A stretch of DNA of 64,000 bases from Terriglobus albidus. GTDB taxonomy: Bacteria; Acidobacteriota; Terriglobia; Terriglobales; Acidobacteriaceae. The position numbers and the translations under genes were made by a program. Shown here piece by piece: positions 47,409-56,474 of the stretch (its first letter is position 1; each line of letters opens with the position of its first letter). Under the pieces are notes generated by a model. That model worked only from the letters and a program-made list of their open reading frames with translations. It was not told the DNA's origin and did not search any database. The DNA lies in contig NZ_JAGTAS010000049.1 of the NCBI RefSeq assembly GCF_025685425.1, forward strand, positions 62,001-126,000. The letters are read 5' to 3'.

Positions 47409-48227
47409 CTACATTGTGACGCCGCCCTTGTTCTTCTCTTCCTTCTTGCGCTCGTTTTCCTTACGTGCGCCCATGGCCTTGTCGCTCCACTCCTGCGCCT
47501 TGTCCAGGTCGGCCTTGCGGGCGGCGTCGTTGCCGCACTCGAGGTCCGCCTTACGGCGATAGGTGAGGTTGAGGTAGGTCATGGCTTCCTCATAGGTCGC
47601 GTTGTTATCGACGGCTTTCTGCAGATACTCCAGACCTTCGTTCACCAGGTTAGTGTTCTGGGCCTGCAGCTTGGCGCATGCGTCTTTGCTCTTCTTGGGA
47701 TTGCCGTCGCCCGCGTCGGTCAAGCCGTCAGCGGCGAGGATCGTGGTGGCATTCTTATACGACTGCATCCAGTCGATAACGCCGATGGTGTAATAAGCCT
47801 CAGCGGCAGCGGGATCGACTTCGATCACCTTCTTCTGCCAGTTCTTCGCATCGTCAAACTTCTTCAGGTTGAAGCTGATGGAAGCCATCTGCTGCAGTGC
47901 AGTCTTGTCCTTCGGGTCCTTCGAAAGAATCTGCTGAAAACCATCCATCGCGCGTTGTGCCGTTTTGATGTTCTCAGGCGTCTCAAGGTTAGGCACTACC
48001 TGCGATGCCAGCGTGGTGGCGAGATAGAGACGGGCCACATCGTAGCTCGGATCGTAATCAAGAGCCTGCTGGAAATGATTGATAGCGTCTTCGTACTTCG
48101 CGGCCTTGAAGGATGCGATGCCCTTCGTGAGCTGGTCGCGGGCCTTCAGACGGTTGCATCCGGTGGCCGAGAGAAGCGTAACCAGGAGAAGTGCGGCCAT
48201 TGCCGGAACACGTAGCTGGAATTTCAT
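47409..48227 (-). CDS. TPR-repeat lipoprotein
   Basis: 272 residues from MKFQLRVPAMAALLLVTLLS, a lipoprotein signal ending SATGC. It carries about three to four tetratricopeptide repeats (LTKGIASFKAAKYEDAINHF, QQALDYDPSYDVARLYLATT, MASISFNLKKFDDAKNWQKK, VIEVDPAAAEAYYTIGVIDW) and a basic C-terminal tail (ARKENERKKEEKNKGG). It is the last gene of the tonB-exbB-exbD x3 operon and could tether or organise the complex in the periplasm. Start is behind GGAGA. Confidence 0.87.
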   Translation of the reverse strand: MKFQLRVPAMAALLLVTLLSATGCNRLKARDQLTKGIASFKAAKYEDAINHFQQALDYDPSYDVARLYLATTLASQVVPNLETPENIKTAQRAMDGFQQILSKDPKDKTALQQMASISFNLKKFDDAKNWQKKVIEVDPAAAEAYYTIGVIDWMQSYKNATTILAADGLTDAGDGNPKKSKDACAKLQAQNTNLVNEGLEYLQKAVDNNATYEEAMTYLNLTYRRKADLECGNDAARKADLDKAQEWSDKAMGARKENERKKEEKNKGGVTM

Positions 48228-48413
48228 TGGACGAAGGGTCTCCTTGAGAATTCGCGATGTAGTGATTTTGCCGGATTGCGTGCGAGAAGCGCGACAGTCT
48301 TGCACGATGATTGTAAAGGCATAGCATGACGCATGGCCAGTAGTTGAAGGTGAAAAGGAGAGCGGGCCACCTGAACGGTACCGTTCAGGTGGTTACCCTC
48401 CTCCGAAGACGAT

Positions 48414-48848
48414 TCAGCAGTTCATCTGGTTGCAGTCTTTTCTGGTTAACAAAGCAATTTCCGAGGCTCCTGCGCGGCGGATAGTATTGACCGCGCCGAC
48501 GACCTCCTGCAAGTCAAAACGTCCATCCGCCTGAAGAAAAACCGTACGGTCCTGCCTGAGATTCATCGCCATTGCCAGGCGGTTACCCATCTCATCCAGA
48601 TTCATCTCCTGACGGTTCAAAGCATAGGCCGGAACCCCACTCTCGCCATAGGACAACTGCACTACCAGCGGGGCAGAAACCGGTTCCGAAGCCGTATGGG
48701 CCCCCGGTTGCGGAAGGGCGGCGCCGATCCCCTGGCTGGATACGGGAGCAATGACCATAAAGATAATGAGCAGAACCAGAAGAACGTCAATGAGCGGCGT
48801 GACGTTGATCTCGGAGGCGATGCCGCGGGTTGTTGCTGTGAATGCCAT
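48414..48848 (-). CDS. exbD: ExbD/TolR-family protein (third copy)
   Basis: 144 residues from MAFTATTRGIASEINVTPLI. One transmembrane helix (VLLVLLIIFMVIAP) carries the TM-start aspartate of the ...TPLIDVLLVL motif used for proton coupling; the periplasmic part is ~95 residues. A longer frame would add about 56 implausible residues. Third ExbD in the operon; the C-terminal CNQMNC contains two cysteines that the sisters lack. Confidence 0.9.
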   Translation of the reverse strand: MAFTATTRGIASEINVTPLIDVLLVLLIIFMVIAPVSSQGIGAALPQPGAHTASEPVSAPLVVQLSYGESGVPAYALNRQEMNLDEMGNRLAMAMNLRQDRTVFLQADGRFDLQEVVGAVNTIRRAGASEIALLTRKDCNQMNC

Positions 48849-49023
48849 AAAGACCTCGTTAAGAAAGTCGTGAGCGAACACAGCATTAAAGACACCGCGG
48901 GCGGCAGCTCTGTGCCACCGCCCGCGTAAGGTATAGATCGGCGTGCATCCGCACGCGTATCCTTGTGCGCATCCGGGCGCGCATGAGCAGAGAGCCCAGG
49001 CGCGGCGGAAGCTCACCGTATGC

Positions 49024-49461
49024 TTACTGTCCAGCCTCGACGCGAGGTGTAATCAGACCGATGTTGTCCACGCCTGCGGCATGGCCGAAGTCGATCACCT
49101 CAGCGACGTACTGGAAGTCGAGGTCCTTGTCACCCTTGACGAACATGACCTTCTCGGCGCGGGTGGCATAGATCTCCTGCAGCTTGGGCAGCAGGCCATC
49201 CTTCGCGAAGTCCGTGTCATTGATCTTGTACGCAGGACGGCCATTGTTGGACAACACCTGGACCACAATCGTGCGGTCGTTGGGATTCTCCTGCTGGTTC
49301 TTGTCCTTAGGCGGCTGAGGCACCAGGGTGTCCAGTCCATGAACTGCCGTGGGCTGGATGACCATGAAGATGATCAGCAGCACCAGCAGAATGTCGATCA
49401 TGGGCGTCACATTGATGTCAGAAGAGACGCCGCCACCGCTACCACCGGCACTCATTCCCAT
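49024..49461 (-). CDS. exbD: ExbD/TolR-family protein (second copy)
   Basis: 145 residues. MGMSAGGSGGGVSSDINVTPMIDILLVLL gives a glycine-rich cytosolic start, then the helix with its motor aspartate. The periplasmic domain (NDRTIVVQVLSNNGRPAYKI) ends with VDNIGLITPRVEAGQ. Together with ExbB it would energise TonB using proton motive force. Confidence 0.92.
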   Translation of the reverse strand: MGMSAGGSGGGVSSDINVTPMIDILLVLLIIFMVIQPTAVHGLDTLVPQPPKDKNQQENPNDRTIVVQVLSNNGRPAYKINDTDFAKDGLLPKLQEIYATRAEKVMFVKGDKDLDFQYVAEVIDFGHAAGVDNIGLITPRVEAGQ

Positions 49462-49514
49462 AACTGAATCTCCTTGGTTGCCGCGCTCAGGCGGCGAATC
49501 TTGAACTTGCTTTC

Positions 49515-49940
49515 TTACTGATCTTCAGTCTTCTCGGTCAGCAGACCGAGCTGGCTGACGCCGGCCGAACGGATACCGTCGACAGCGTCCATCACCTTAC
49601 CGTAGTTCGCGCGGGCGTCGCCACGGAGGTAAACGTGCTTGTCGGTCTTGCTCTCCAGCTTGGCGGAGATCTTGGCGCCCATATCGTCGACGGTTACCTG
49701 GTCACCGCCCAGGAAGACTTTTCCGTCACGGGTCACGGCTACGACCACGGAGTCTTCTTTATTGGCGTCTTCCATGATCACCGCGGCGTTAGCCTTGGGA
49801 AGATCGACGTTCACCTTGTTGTTCAGCATGGGCGTGATCACCATGAAGATGATCAGCAGCACCAGCATCACGTCCACCATCGGCGTTACGTTGATGTTGG
49901 AGTTGACCGCACCCTCGAGGCTCCGAGATGCAATTGCCAT
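49515..49940 (-). CDS. exbD: ExbD/TolR-family protein (first copy)
   Basis: 141 residues: NINVTPMVDVMLVLLIIFMV motor helix, then periplasmic DSVVVAVTRDGKVFLGGDQV and GVSQLGLLTEKTEDQ. Directly downstream of exbB (116 bp), so it is probably the main partner of ExbB. The three ExbDs differ in the periplasmic region and may form mixed complexes. Confidence 0.93.
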   Translation of the reverse strand: MAIASRSLEGAVNSNINVTPMVDVMLVLLIIFMVITPMLNNKVNVDLPKANAAVIMEDANKEDSVVVAVTRDGKVFLGGDQVTVDDMGAKISAKLESKTDKHVYLRGDARANYGKVMDAVDGIRSAGVSQLGLLTEKTEDQ

Positions 49941-50056
49941 CGTTGCTCCTTAGTGAATCTGTTGGTGCTGCGAGAGCTTCAGGCCGCCCGGACCCCGGTC
50001 ATGCCGTTTCGCGGCGGCTGACCGGGGTGCGAGGCGGAGATTCTCGCTTGGGCTGT

Positions 50057-50791
50057 TTAGCGGTGCGACTGCTTGATGAAGTAGTCCACCAGCTCCGAGG
50101 AGCTGTTGTCCATCTCCACGTCGAAGGCCTCAACCTTACCGGTGAAGAAGTTGAAGCACATAACGGCCGGGATAGCTACGAGCAGACCGAACGCGGTCGT
50201 TACCAGAGCTTCCGAGATACCGCCGGCGACAGCGCCGATACCGGAGGTCTTCTGGGTTGCGATCTGTTGGAAGGCGTTAAGAATACCGACTACCGTACCG
50301 AACAGACCGATAAAGGGAGCGGTGGAACCGATGGTGGCCAGACCGCCCAGGCCGCGCTTCAGCTTGGCGTGAACGATAGCTTCGGAGCGCTCCAGAGCGC
50401 GCTTGGCAGACTCGATCTGGTCCTCGGTGATGGAACCGCCGGAACCGAACGAACGGAACTCCTGCAGGCCGGCGGTAACAACCTCGGCCAGGTGCGACTT
50501 CTTGGAACGGTCGGCGATCTTGATCGCCTCGTCCAGACGGCCGTCCTTCAGAGCACCGGCAACCTTGGGAGCAAACTCACGGGACTGCTTACGGGCAGCC
50601 GAGAAATACAGAGCGCGATCGATGATCACAGCCAGCGACCAGATCGACATGACGAACAGGATGATGGCGACGATACGGGCCAGCCAGCCCATGTTCTGCC
50701 ACAGACCCATGAGCGAGAAGCTTACCTGGCCCTCCTGCAGAAACATGCCGATGCTGTGGGGGGCGAAAGTTGCGAGATGAGCGAGAATCAC
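50057..50791 (-). CDS. exbB: MotA/TolQ/ExbB proton channel family protein
   Basis: 244 residues with three transmembrane segments (LARIVAIILFVMSIWSLAVI; TIGSTAPFIGLFGTVVGILN; SEALVTTAFGLLVAIPAVMC) and the family core GLFGTVVGI...ISEALVTTAFGL. With ExbD dimers it forms the proton-driven motor acting on TonB. It lies between tonB and three exbD genes. Confidence 0.94.
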   Translation of the reverse strand: MILAHLATFAPHSIGMFLQEGQVSFSLMGLWQNMGWLARIVAIILFVMSIWSLAVIIDRALYFSAARKQSREFAPKVAGALKDGRLDEAIKIADRSKKSHLAEVVTAGLQEFRSFGSGGSITEDQIESAKRALERSEAIVHAKLKRGLGGLATIGSTAPFIGLFGTVVGILNAFQQIATQKTSGIGAVAGGISEALVTTAFGLLVAIPAVMCFNFFTGKVEAFDVEMDNSSSELVDYFIKQSHR

Positions 50792-50914
50792 TTGATTCTT
50801 TCCTCCTGATTAGGACTTCCGGTACTACGTGTGATGCAAAGCGTTGATTGTTTGAGCTGTGCCAGCCGGGCCACAGCCCCCGCAATATCGAAACCTGCTG
50901 CTAAGTCTTGAGAC

Positions 50915-51652
50915 TTAGCCTCCCATCGTAAAGTTTACGGTGATGGTGGTATCCACTTCGGTGGGTTCACCATTGAGCAGGTAGGGCTTGTACTTCCACT
51001 GCTGCACAGCCTCGACGGCCGAGTTACGCAGCATCTCAGGTCCGCTGATCACCGTCAGGTTCTGGATGGTGCCGGTCTTCGAGATCACGGCATGCAGCAC
51101 AACTGAACCCTGGACGTGAGCGGCGCGGGCGATCGGAGGATAGACCGGGTTGGTCTTCACCAGAATCTGTCCAGCCATCACACCGGCGGAAACGCGGGTC
51201 GGTCCCTTGGGCGGAGCCACCTTGACCACCGGAGCCGGAGCCGTACCGATACCACCAAGGACGCCACCAGCGATACCGGAACCGGAGCCGCCACCCATGC
51301 CCGCCATACCGGCAACACCGGCGACCTGCGGCGGAGGCGCAGCCTCTTCCTTAACCATCTTGATGTCCTTGGGGATCTTCGTCGGAGCGTGCAGGCCCTG
51401 GTCCAGCTCGCTGATGACCTTGATCGGCTTCACCACCTGCGCCGGAGGCGGCGGAGGGGGCGGAGGTGGAGGCGGCGGAGGCGCGCTGAGCATCGCCGTC
51501 ATCGCCGTCTTAGGCAGCGCTTCGGGATACAGCAGCGGAATCAGGATCATCAATCCAATAATGACCCCGTTGAAACTGAAGGTAGCGATCATCCAGTACT
51601 TGGACTTGGACTTGATCTTACCGCCGGATTCCATCAACGAATCTTCAAACAT
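50915..51652 (-). CDS. tonB: TonB-family energy transducer
   Basis: 245 residues: N-terminal membrane helix (WMIATFSFNGVIIGLMILIP), a run of 14 consecutive prolines near residue 58-71, a glycine-rich stretch (GVAGMAGMGGGSGSGIAGGV) and a C-terminal TonB domain (KTNPVYPPIARAAHVQGSVV, VEAVQQWKYKPYLLNGEPTE). The proline and Gly stretches span the periplasm. First gene of the operon that also encodes ExbB and three ExbDs; presumably energises Oar-like receptors such as those at 2.5 and 10 kb. Confidence 0.93.
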   Translation of the reverse strand: MFEDSLMESGGKIKSKSKYWMIATFSFNGVIIGLMILIPLLYPEALPKTAMTAMLSAPPPPPPPPPPPPPAQVVKPIKVISELDQGLHAPTKIPKDIKMVKEEAAPPPQVAGVAGMAGMGGGSGSGIAGGVLGGIGTAPAPVVKVAPPKGPTRVSAGVMAGQILVKTNPVYPPIARAAHVQGSVVLHAVISKTGTIQNLTVISGPEMLRNSAVEAVQQWKYKPYLLNGEPTEVDTTITVNFTMGG

Positions 51653-51744
51653 AGTGCAACCCTCGAGTTGGAGGTGAGCTACGTGCTACAGACACCGGGG
51701 ATTCTTTTTTTGTTCCCGGAATGGAGGAGATGTTCCCGAAAATA

Positions 51745-51785
51745 TTGAAAAAATTCTGGGTTGCACCTTATCCGGTGCAACCCAG
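51745..51785 (-). terminator. secDF terminator
   Basis: CTGGGTTGCACC with its perfect complement and a 6-base loop; on the reverse strand it is followed by AATTTTTTC. It lies 6 bp from the secF stop and separates secF from tonB. Confidence 0.9.
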
Positions 51786-51790
51786 TCCAA

Positions 51791-52735
51791 TTACGCCCGC
51801 TTACCGGGAAGCGATGCCGTCTTACCCTTCGCGATACGCCAGTCCTGATAGGCCACCAGCATCGGAGCCGCAACGGCGATCGAGGAATAGGTGCCGATCA
51901 GAATGCCCACCACCAGCGCGAAGCTGAAGCCGTGCAACACCTCTCCGCCGAAGAGATACAGCGAGAGGACCGTGAGGAAGGTCAGGCCCGAGGTCAGGAT
52001 CGTCCGGCTCAACGTCTGATTAATGCTGCGGTTCACCACGGTTGCCAGCGTCTCACGGCGCGCCGTCGCCAGGTTCTCACGGATACGGTCGAAGACCACG
52101 ATCGTATCGTTCATGGAGTAACCGACCAGCGTCAGGATGGCCGCCACAACCGTGAGCGTAATCTCCTGGTTGGTGAGGCTGAAGGCGCCGATCGTGATCA
52201 GGGTGTCATGGAAGACAGCCACCACGGCCGCCACACCATAGATGAGCTCGAAACGGAACCAGAGATAGACCAGCATGCCGATCAGCGAGTACAGCGTCGC
52301 GAACAGCGCCTGATGACGGAGCTGTTCGCCGGCCGTCGGTCCGATGGTCTGGGAGCTCTCTACCTTGAAGCCGCCATCGTGATAGTTCGCCTGCAGGGCG
52401 CTGAGCACGGCGGCGCGGGCATCGAAACCGACAGCATCGCTCTTCTCCGGCAGCGAGATCAGGACCTCGGGACGGGCAGCCTGGTCTCCCCTTACGGCTT
52501 GAATCTTCGCATCCTTAATACCAGCGGCATCGAAGGCGGCGCGGATGTGATCTTCACTCGGCGTGCGGTCGAAGCTGACGTGCACCTGCGTGCCGCCCTT
52601 GAAATCCACGCCATACGGAATCTTGTGCCAGAAGAGCATGCTGAAGATGCCCGACACTGAAAAGACAAGAGAGAAGGCGAGCAGGTACCACTTTTTGCCC
52701 AGCCAGTCGATATTGATATCGCGAAACAGTTCCAC
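51791..52735 (-). CDS. secF: Protein translocase subunit SecF
   Basis: 314 residues; SecD-SecF pull translocating polypeptides on the periplasmic side using proton motive force. Features: VDFKGGTQVHVSFDRTPSED (periplasmic P1), then membrane segments (LFATLYSLIGMLVYLWFRFE, VVAVFHDTLITIGAFSLTN, LTVVAAILTLVGYSMNDTIV, VFDRIRENL signature). It follows secD by 24 bp. Confidence 0.96.
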   Translation of the reverse strand: MELFRDINIDWLGKKWYLLAFSLVFSVSGIFSMLFWHKIPYGVDFKGGTQVHVSFDRTPSEDHIRAAFDAAGIKDAKIQAVRGDQAARPEVLISLPEKSDAVGFDARAAVLSALQANYHDGGFKVESSQTIGPTAGEQLRHQALFATLYSLIGMLVYLWFRFELIYGVAAVVAVFHDTLITIGAFSLTNQEITLTVVAAILTLVGYSMNDTIVVFDRIRENLATARRETLATVVNRSINQTLSRTILTSGLTFLTVLSLYLFGGEVLHGFSFALVVGILIGTYSSIAVAAPMLVAYQDWRIAKGKTASLPGKRA

Positions 52736-52759
52736 TGTTGTTGCTCCGAGAATTCCGTA

Positions 52760-54373
52760 TTAGATCGAGAGCGCTTCGCCGCGCTGCTTGCGGTTCAGGA
52801 TCGCGTCAAAGATGGTGCGCGAGACGAAGACCGCGGTAAAGATATTGGCCAACAGACCGAAGGTCAGGGTCACGGCAAATCCACGGACCGGACCGGTGCC
52901 AAAGAGGAAGAGGATGGCCGCCGAGACGATCGTCGTCACGTGGGTATCGATGATCGTGATCCAGGCGTGCGCGAATCCGTTCTGTACTGCGGCGCTGGGC
53001 GCACGGCCCAGGTGCAGCTCTTCACGGATACGCTCGAAGATCAGGACGTTGGAGTCGACGCCCATACCGATGGTCAGAATCACACCGGCGATACCCGGCA
53101 GGGTCAGCGTCGATCCGGTCAGCCCCATGAAGCCGAGCAGGATGACCAGGTTCAGAACCAGCGCCAGGTCGGCGTTGATGCCGGCTCCGCGATAGTAGAG
53201 GAGCATGAAGAACATCACCGCCAGCATGCCGGCGATGGCGGCATAGACACCGTGCTGGATCGAAGCCGCTCCGAGCGACGGGCCAACGGTCAGCGTATCC
53301 AGATACGAGATCGAGGCGGGCAGGGAACCGGTGCGGAGCATGAGCGAGAGGTTCTTCGCCTCATCCTCGGAGAGGCCTTCGATCACGCCTGAGTCGTGGA
53401 TGGCGCTCTTGATGCTGGCCACACTGCGGACGCGGTTCTCGAGCACCACGGCGATGCCCTTGCCGACATTCGCGCTGGTGAACTCATAGAAGCGCTCGCC
53501 GGCGCCGCTGGTCAGATTGAAGCTGGTCTGCGACTGGCCGGTGTTGGGGTCACGAACCGGCTGGGCTCCGCGGAAGTCGGTACCGGAGACGATGGCCACG
53601 CGCTTGAGCACGTAGAACATATCGCTGTTGCCGGCGGCAGTGACCGAGCTTGCGCCCTTCACGATCATGTCGTCCGGAGGAAGGGATCCGCCGAGAGTCT
53701 GCAACGCGTCGGCTTCCGTCGACGCGGGTCCGGCAACCACCTCATGGATCTCGAGGCGAGCGGTCGACTGGATAGCGTTGTGCACTTCGTCGGCGTTGGA
53801 GATGCCGGGCAGCTCGATCAGGATCTGGTTATCGCCCAGGCCATACTGCTGAATGACAGGCTCGGCAACACCGAGGCTGTCGACGCGCTGACGGATGGTC
53901 TCGATCGAGGTCTGGAGAACGGTGCTCTCCATCTCTTTGCGCGACTGCTGCTTCATGGTCAGGGTGTAGCCGTTCGGTACCGACGCCACATCGTAAGTCG
54001 AGGAGTAGGAGGTACCGTTCAGGACGCCGCGCACCTTGGAGGTGTCGGCCGCGGTGACGTTCGCAACATTAATAATGTCGACCTTGGTGGGGTCGAGCTT
54101 GGCGACCTGCGCACCGGCGACTCCAGCTTTGGCCAGGTCAGCCTGAAGGCGCGCGACATCCGAGTCGGTCTGCGCGGCAACGGCTTCAGCGACGTGCACC
54201 TGCAGCACCAGATGGGTGCCGCCCTTAAGATCGAGGCCGAGGTGAATGCTGTTGGTCAGCAGTTGCTTCACGCTGCCCTTCTTCGGCAGGCCGGAGCCGA
54301 AGAAGATGAAATAGGTAAAGATGACCAGAGTCGCAACAATAATGCCGGTCCGACCGGCGAGCTTCTTCTGCAT
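52760..54373 (-). CDS. secD: Protein translocase subunit SecD
   Basis: 537 residues. First membrane helix, LGLDLKGGTHLVLQVHVAEA, a long periplasmic P1 domain with RQRVDSLGVAEPVIQQYGLGDNQILIELPG and DEAKNLSLMLRTGSLP, and C-terminal helices including GIAGVILTIGMGVDSNVLIFERIREEL. Standard SecD length for this group. It starts 3 bp after yajC, indicating one transcript with yajC and secF. Confidence 0.96.
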   Translation of the reverse strand: MQKKLAGRTGIIVATLVIFTYFIFFGSGLPKKGSVKQLLTNSIHLGLDLKGGTHLVLQVHVAEAVAAQTDSDVARLQADLAKAGVAGAQVAKLDPTKVDIINVANVTAADTSKVRGVLNGTSYSSTYDVASVPNGYTLTMKQQSRKEMESTVLQTSIETIRQRVDSLGVAEPVIQQYGLGDNQILIELPGISNADEVHNAIQSTARLEIHEVVAGPASTEADALQTLGGSLPPDDMIVKGASSVTAAGNSDMFYVLKRVAIVSGTDFRGAQPVRDPNTGQSQTSFNLTSGAGERFYEFTSANVGKGIAVVLENRVRSVASIKSAIHDSGVIEGLSEDEAKNLSLMLRTGSLPASISYLDTLTVGPSLGAASIQHGVYAAIAGMLAVMFFMLLYYRGAGINADLALVLNLVILLGFMGLTGSTLTLPGIAGVILTIGMGVDSNVLIFERIREELHLGRAPSAAVQNGFAHAWITIIDTHVTTIVSAAILFLFGTGPVRGFAVTLTFGLLANIFTAVFVSRTIFDAILNRKQRGEALSI

Positions 54374-54375
54374 GG

Positions 54376-54699
54376 CTACTTTTCTTCCTCGCCGGTCGTA
54401 ACGCTGGCAATGGCGCTCTTGGCAAACTCGAGCTTCAGATTGTCGGGAGCGACGCGCAGGATCAGCGAATCGTCTTTTACCGACAGGATGACACCCTTGA
54501 TGCCGCCTGAGGTTGTGACGCGGTCGCCGGCTTTGAGATCACCCAGCATCTGCTGCCACTTCTTCTGCTTACGCTGATTCGGAAGAATCAGCAGGAAGTA
54601 GAAGACAGCAATCATAAGAACGATAGGCAGCATCGTAACCAGAGAAGATCCCTGGGCATTCTGCAGGATCATGGCTGAGACAGGTGCGGATACGGTCAA
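54376..54699 (-). CDS. yajC: Preprotein translocase subunit YajC
   Basis: 107 residues from a TTG with AAGGA eight bases upstream; an internal ATG (54672) would give 98 residues but has no ribosome site. One membrane helix (MLPIVLMIAVFYFLLILPNQ, family NQR motif) then a conserved SH3-like domain (DRVTTSGGIKGVILSVKDDS). It associates with SecDF in the inner membrane. Confidence 0.95.
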   Translation of the reverse strand: MTVSAPVSAMILQNAQGSSLVTMLPIVLMIAVFYFLLILPNQRKQKKWQQMLGDLKAGDRVTTSGGIKGVILSVKDDSLILRVAPDNLKLEFAKSAIASVTTGEEEK

Positions 54700-54947
54700 C
54701 GCGAGCGTCCTTCAACACACCGGGCGGGCGCGGCCTGAGGACGCGAACCAACCGGATCGAAAATGATCACCCGATGTCCTTTTAGAAGTCGGGCCCGTCC
54801 TGGATGGACGCTGCCCGCGTCATGCCGGTCGATGGCTACGTCCGTAAACGGACGCAGATCTGCCTGCCCGGATGGAAGGGTGCTAGGCACCAGCATCGCC
54901 GAGGCCGCTCCGACATGTCAAGGAATCGCCTCCCGGCAGACCGACTG

Positions 54948-56159
54948 TTAACACCCGGAGGTACCTGCCCTCATATCCCTGTCTGCCGAGCCCATCAGCG
55001 CCCGAACCTCCGCCGCGCGCATATCGAGCAGGGGACCGTTTTCCAGAACGAACTTCACCATCCGGTCCACGGTCGCCACTCCGGCCATCTGTCCGTCGGC
55101 TCGAATGACCGCGACCGGATCGAAACGGTGAGCCGATGGCCTGCTGAGGCAACGTTGGAGCACTTCGCGCAGATCGCTCTCCCGCTGAACCTTCATTGGC
55201 TGGGGGAGGTGGCGGATACCGATCAGGGCGTGCCGCTCGATGATGCCAGAGGGCCGATTTCCCTCGTCCACCAGCAGAACGACATGCGCTTCGGCGTTCG
55301 CATCGAGGTAGGTTGCAGCTGCGCCGGCATCGAAACAGGTGAAGCAGCTCTCAATAACCCCCCACAGATTGCCCTGCTGCCTGGCCTGTGCCCGCGAGCG
55401 GATGGCTTCAGCCTGCAGGGCGGGCAAAGGGTGCATCTCCGCGGAGGGTTTGCCGAGATAGTATCCCTGAGCCAGCGACACACCAAGATGGATAAGCTCT
55501 TCCAGTTCACTCGCGGTCTCCACACCTTCGGCGATGATGGTGGCATCGATGCGGCCGGCCATGGTGCTCATCATCTCAATCAGCGAAGAACGAGCAGGTT
55601 CTTTATGGCAGCCGCCGACGAAGAACCGGTCGAGCTTGATAAAGTTCGGACGCAGCTCCATCACATGCTTCAGGCTGGCGTATCCGGCTCCGGTGTCGTC
55701 GACCGCGATGTGACCGCCGGCCTCACGGATCTGATCGAGACGCGAGCGGAAGATGGTGTAGTCGTGAATGGGCTCGTCTTCCGTGATCTCAAAGACGGTT
55801 CCACCGAAGTGCCCGGTCTCTCTTAATAGCTGTTGCCACTGCCGTGAGAGCAAAAGCGACGGGCCCACATTGATCGTGAGAAAGCATTTCGGAGGAAGCT
55901 TTGACCTCTCCCAGAGGGCGCTTCGCAGTACCACGCACTCCAGGTCCGCACGCCTTCCCAGATCACCGGCCGCCCGAAAGACCTGGTCCGGCGACGAGGC
56001 GATCTCTGCAGGAAAACGCGCGAGCGCTTCATAGCCGGTAATAAGACCACGTTCGAGGTCGACGATCGGCTGGTAGTGGAAGCCGAAGGGAATATCGCCA
56101 TCCAACAGACCTGAAATCGTGCGCCGCTGTTGCTCGCGCTTGGCGAGGTTGATGTACAT
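54948..56159 (-). CDS. EAL-domain cyclic-di-GMP phosphodiesterase
   Basis: 403 residues. An EAL domain at ~22-260 carries the catalytic set: YEALARF (EAL), NVGPSLLL (Asn), FEITEDEP (Glu), DDTGAGYASL (the DDFG motif with Thr for Phe), FIKLDR (Lys), AEGVET (Glu) and AQGYYLGKP (Gln). The C-terminal ~130 residues (AEAHVVLLVDEGNRPSGIIE, AVIRADGQMAGVATVDR) look like a CBS/GAF-type ligand-sensing pair. No GGDEF domain. It sits between tgt and yajC in an otherwise housekeeping operon direction. Confidence 0.88.
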   Translation of the reverse strand: MYINLAKREQQRRTISGLLDGDIPFGFHYQPIVDLERGLITGYEALARFPAEIASSPDQVFRAAGDLGRRADLECVVLRSALWERSKLPPKCFLTINVGPSLLLSRQWQQLLRETGHFGGTVFEITEDEPIHDYTIFRSRLDQIREAGGHIAVDDTGAGYASLKHVMELRPNFIKLDRFFVGGCHKEPARSSLIEMMSTMAGRIDATIIAEGVETASELEELIHLGVSLAQGYYLGKPSAEMHPLPALQAEAIRSRAQARQQGNLWGVIESCFTCFDAGAAATYLDANAEAHVVLLVDEGNRPSGIIERHALIGIRHLPQPMKVQRESDLREVLQRCLSRPSAHRFDPVAVIRADGQMAGVATVDRMVKFVLENGPLLDMRAAEVRALMGSADRDMRAGTSGC

Positions 56160-56474
56160 GGCCGGCGCTTATCCGTTCACCGAAGGTACAGCGGAGCCGT
56201 AGTGCAAAGGAGCGTGCTTCGTTGCCCCCGTCAGAGTTCCGTCCGGATGGTGTGCGGAAAATACAGTCGAGGGCCCAGAGACCACGCGACCACAGGCAAA
56301 TCGCTTCATAGAGCAATCCTTCTTGCTTGGCCGTTACCGTACTTGCTGCTCCGGGTGCGCTTCAGGCCCGTCTTGTATGCCTCAACTGTGTCACGGAACA
56401 CACCCATCGCACAATTGCATTTACGGCTACTCAGTTCCTGCTTGACTACCTGGTTGTTTCGTCCAAAGAATCGA
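56160..56474. other. Intergenic region tgt-EAL gene
   Basis: 315 bp with no gene. It presumably holds the EAL gene promoter. I see no repeat family member or terminator; on the reverse strand the tgt stop is followed by a T-poor sequence. Confidence 0.5.

Noticed and set aside
53396-54577. 393-codon forward frame antisense to secD
   Set aside because: Same artefact; secD is certain and the antisense product has no known family.
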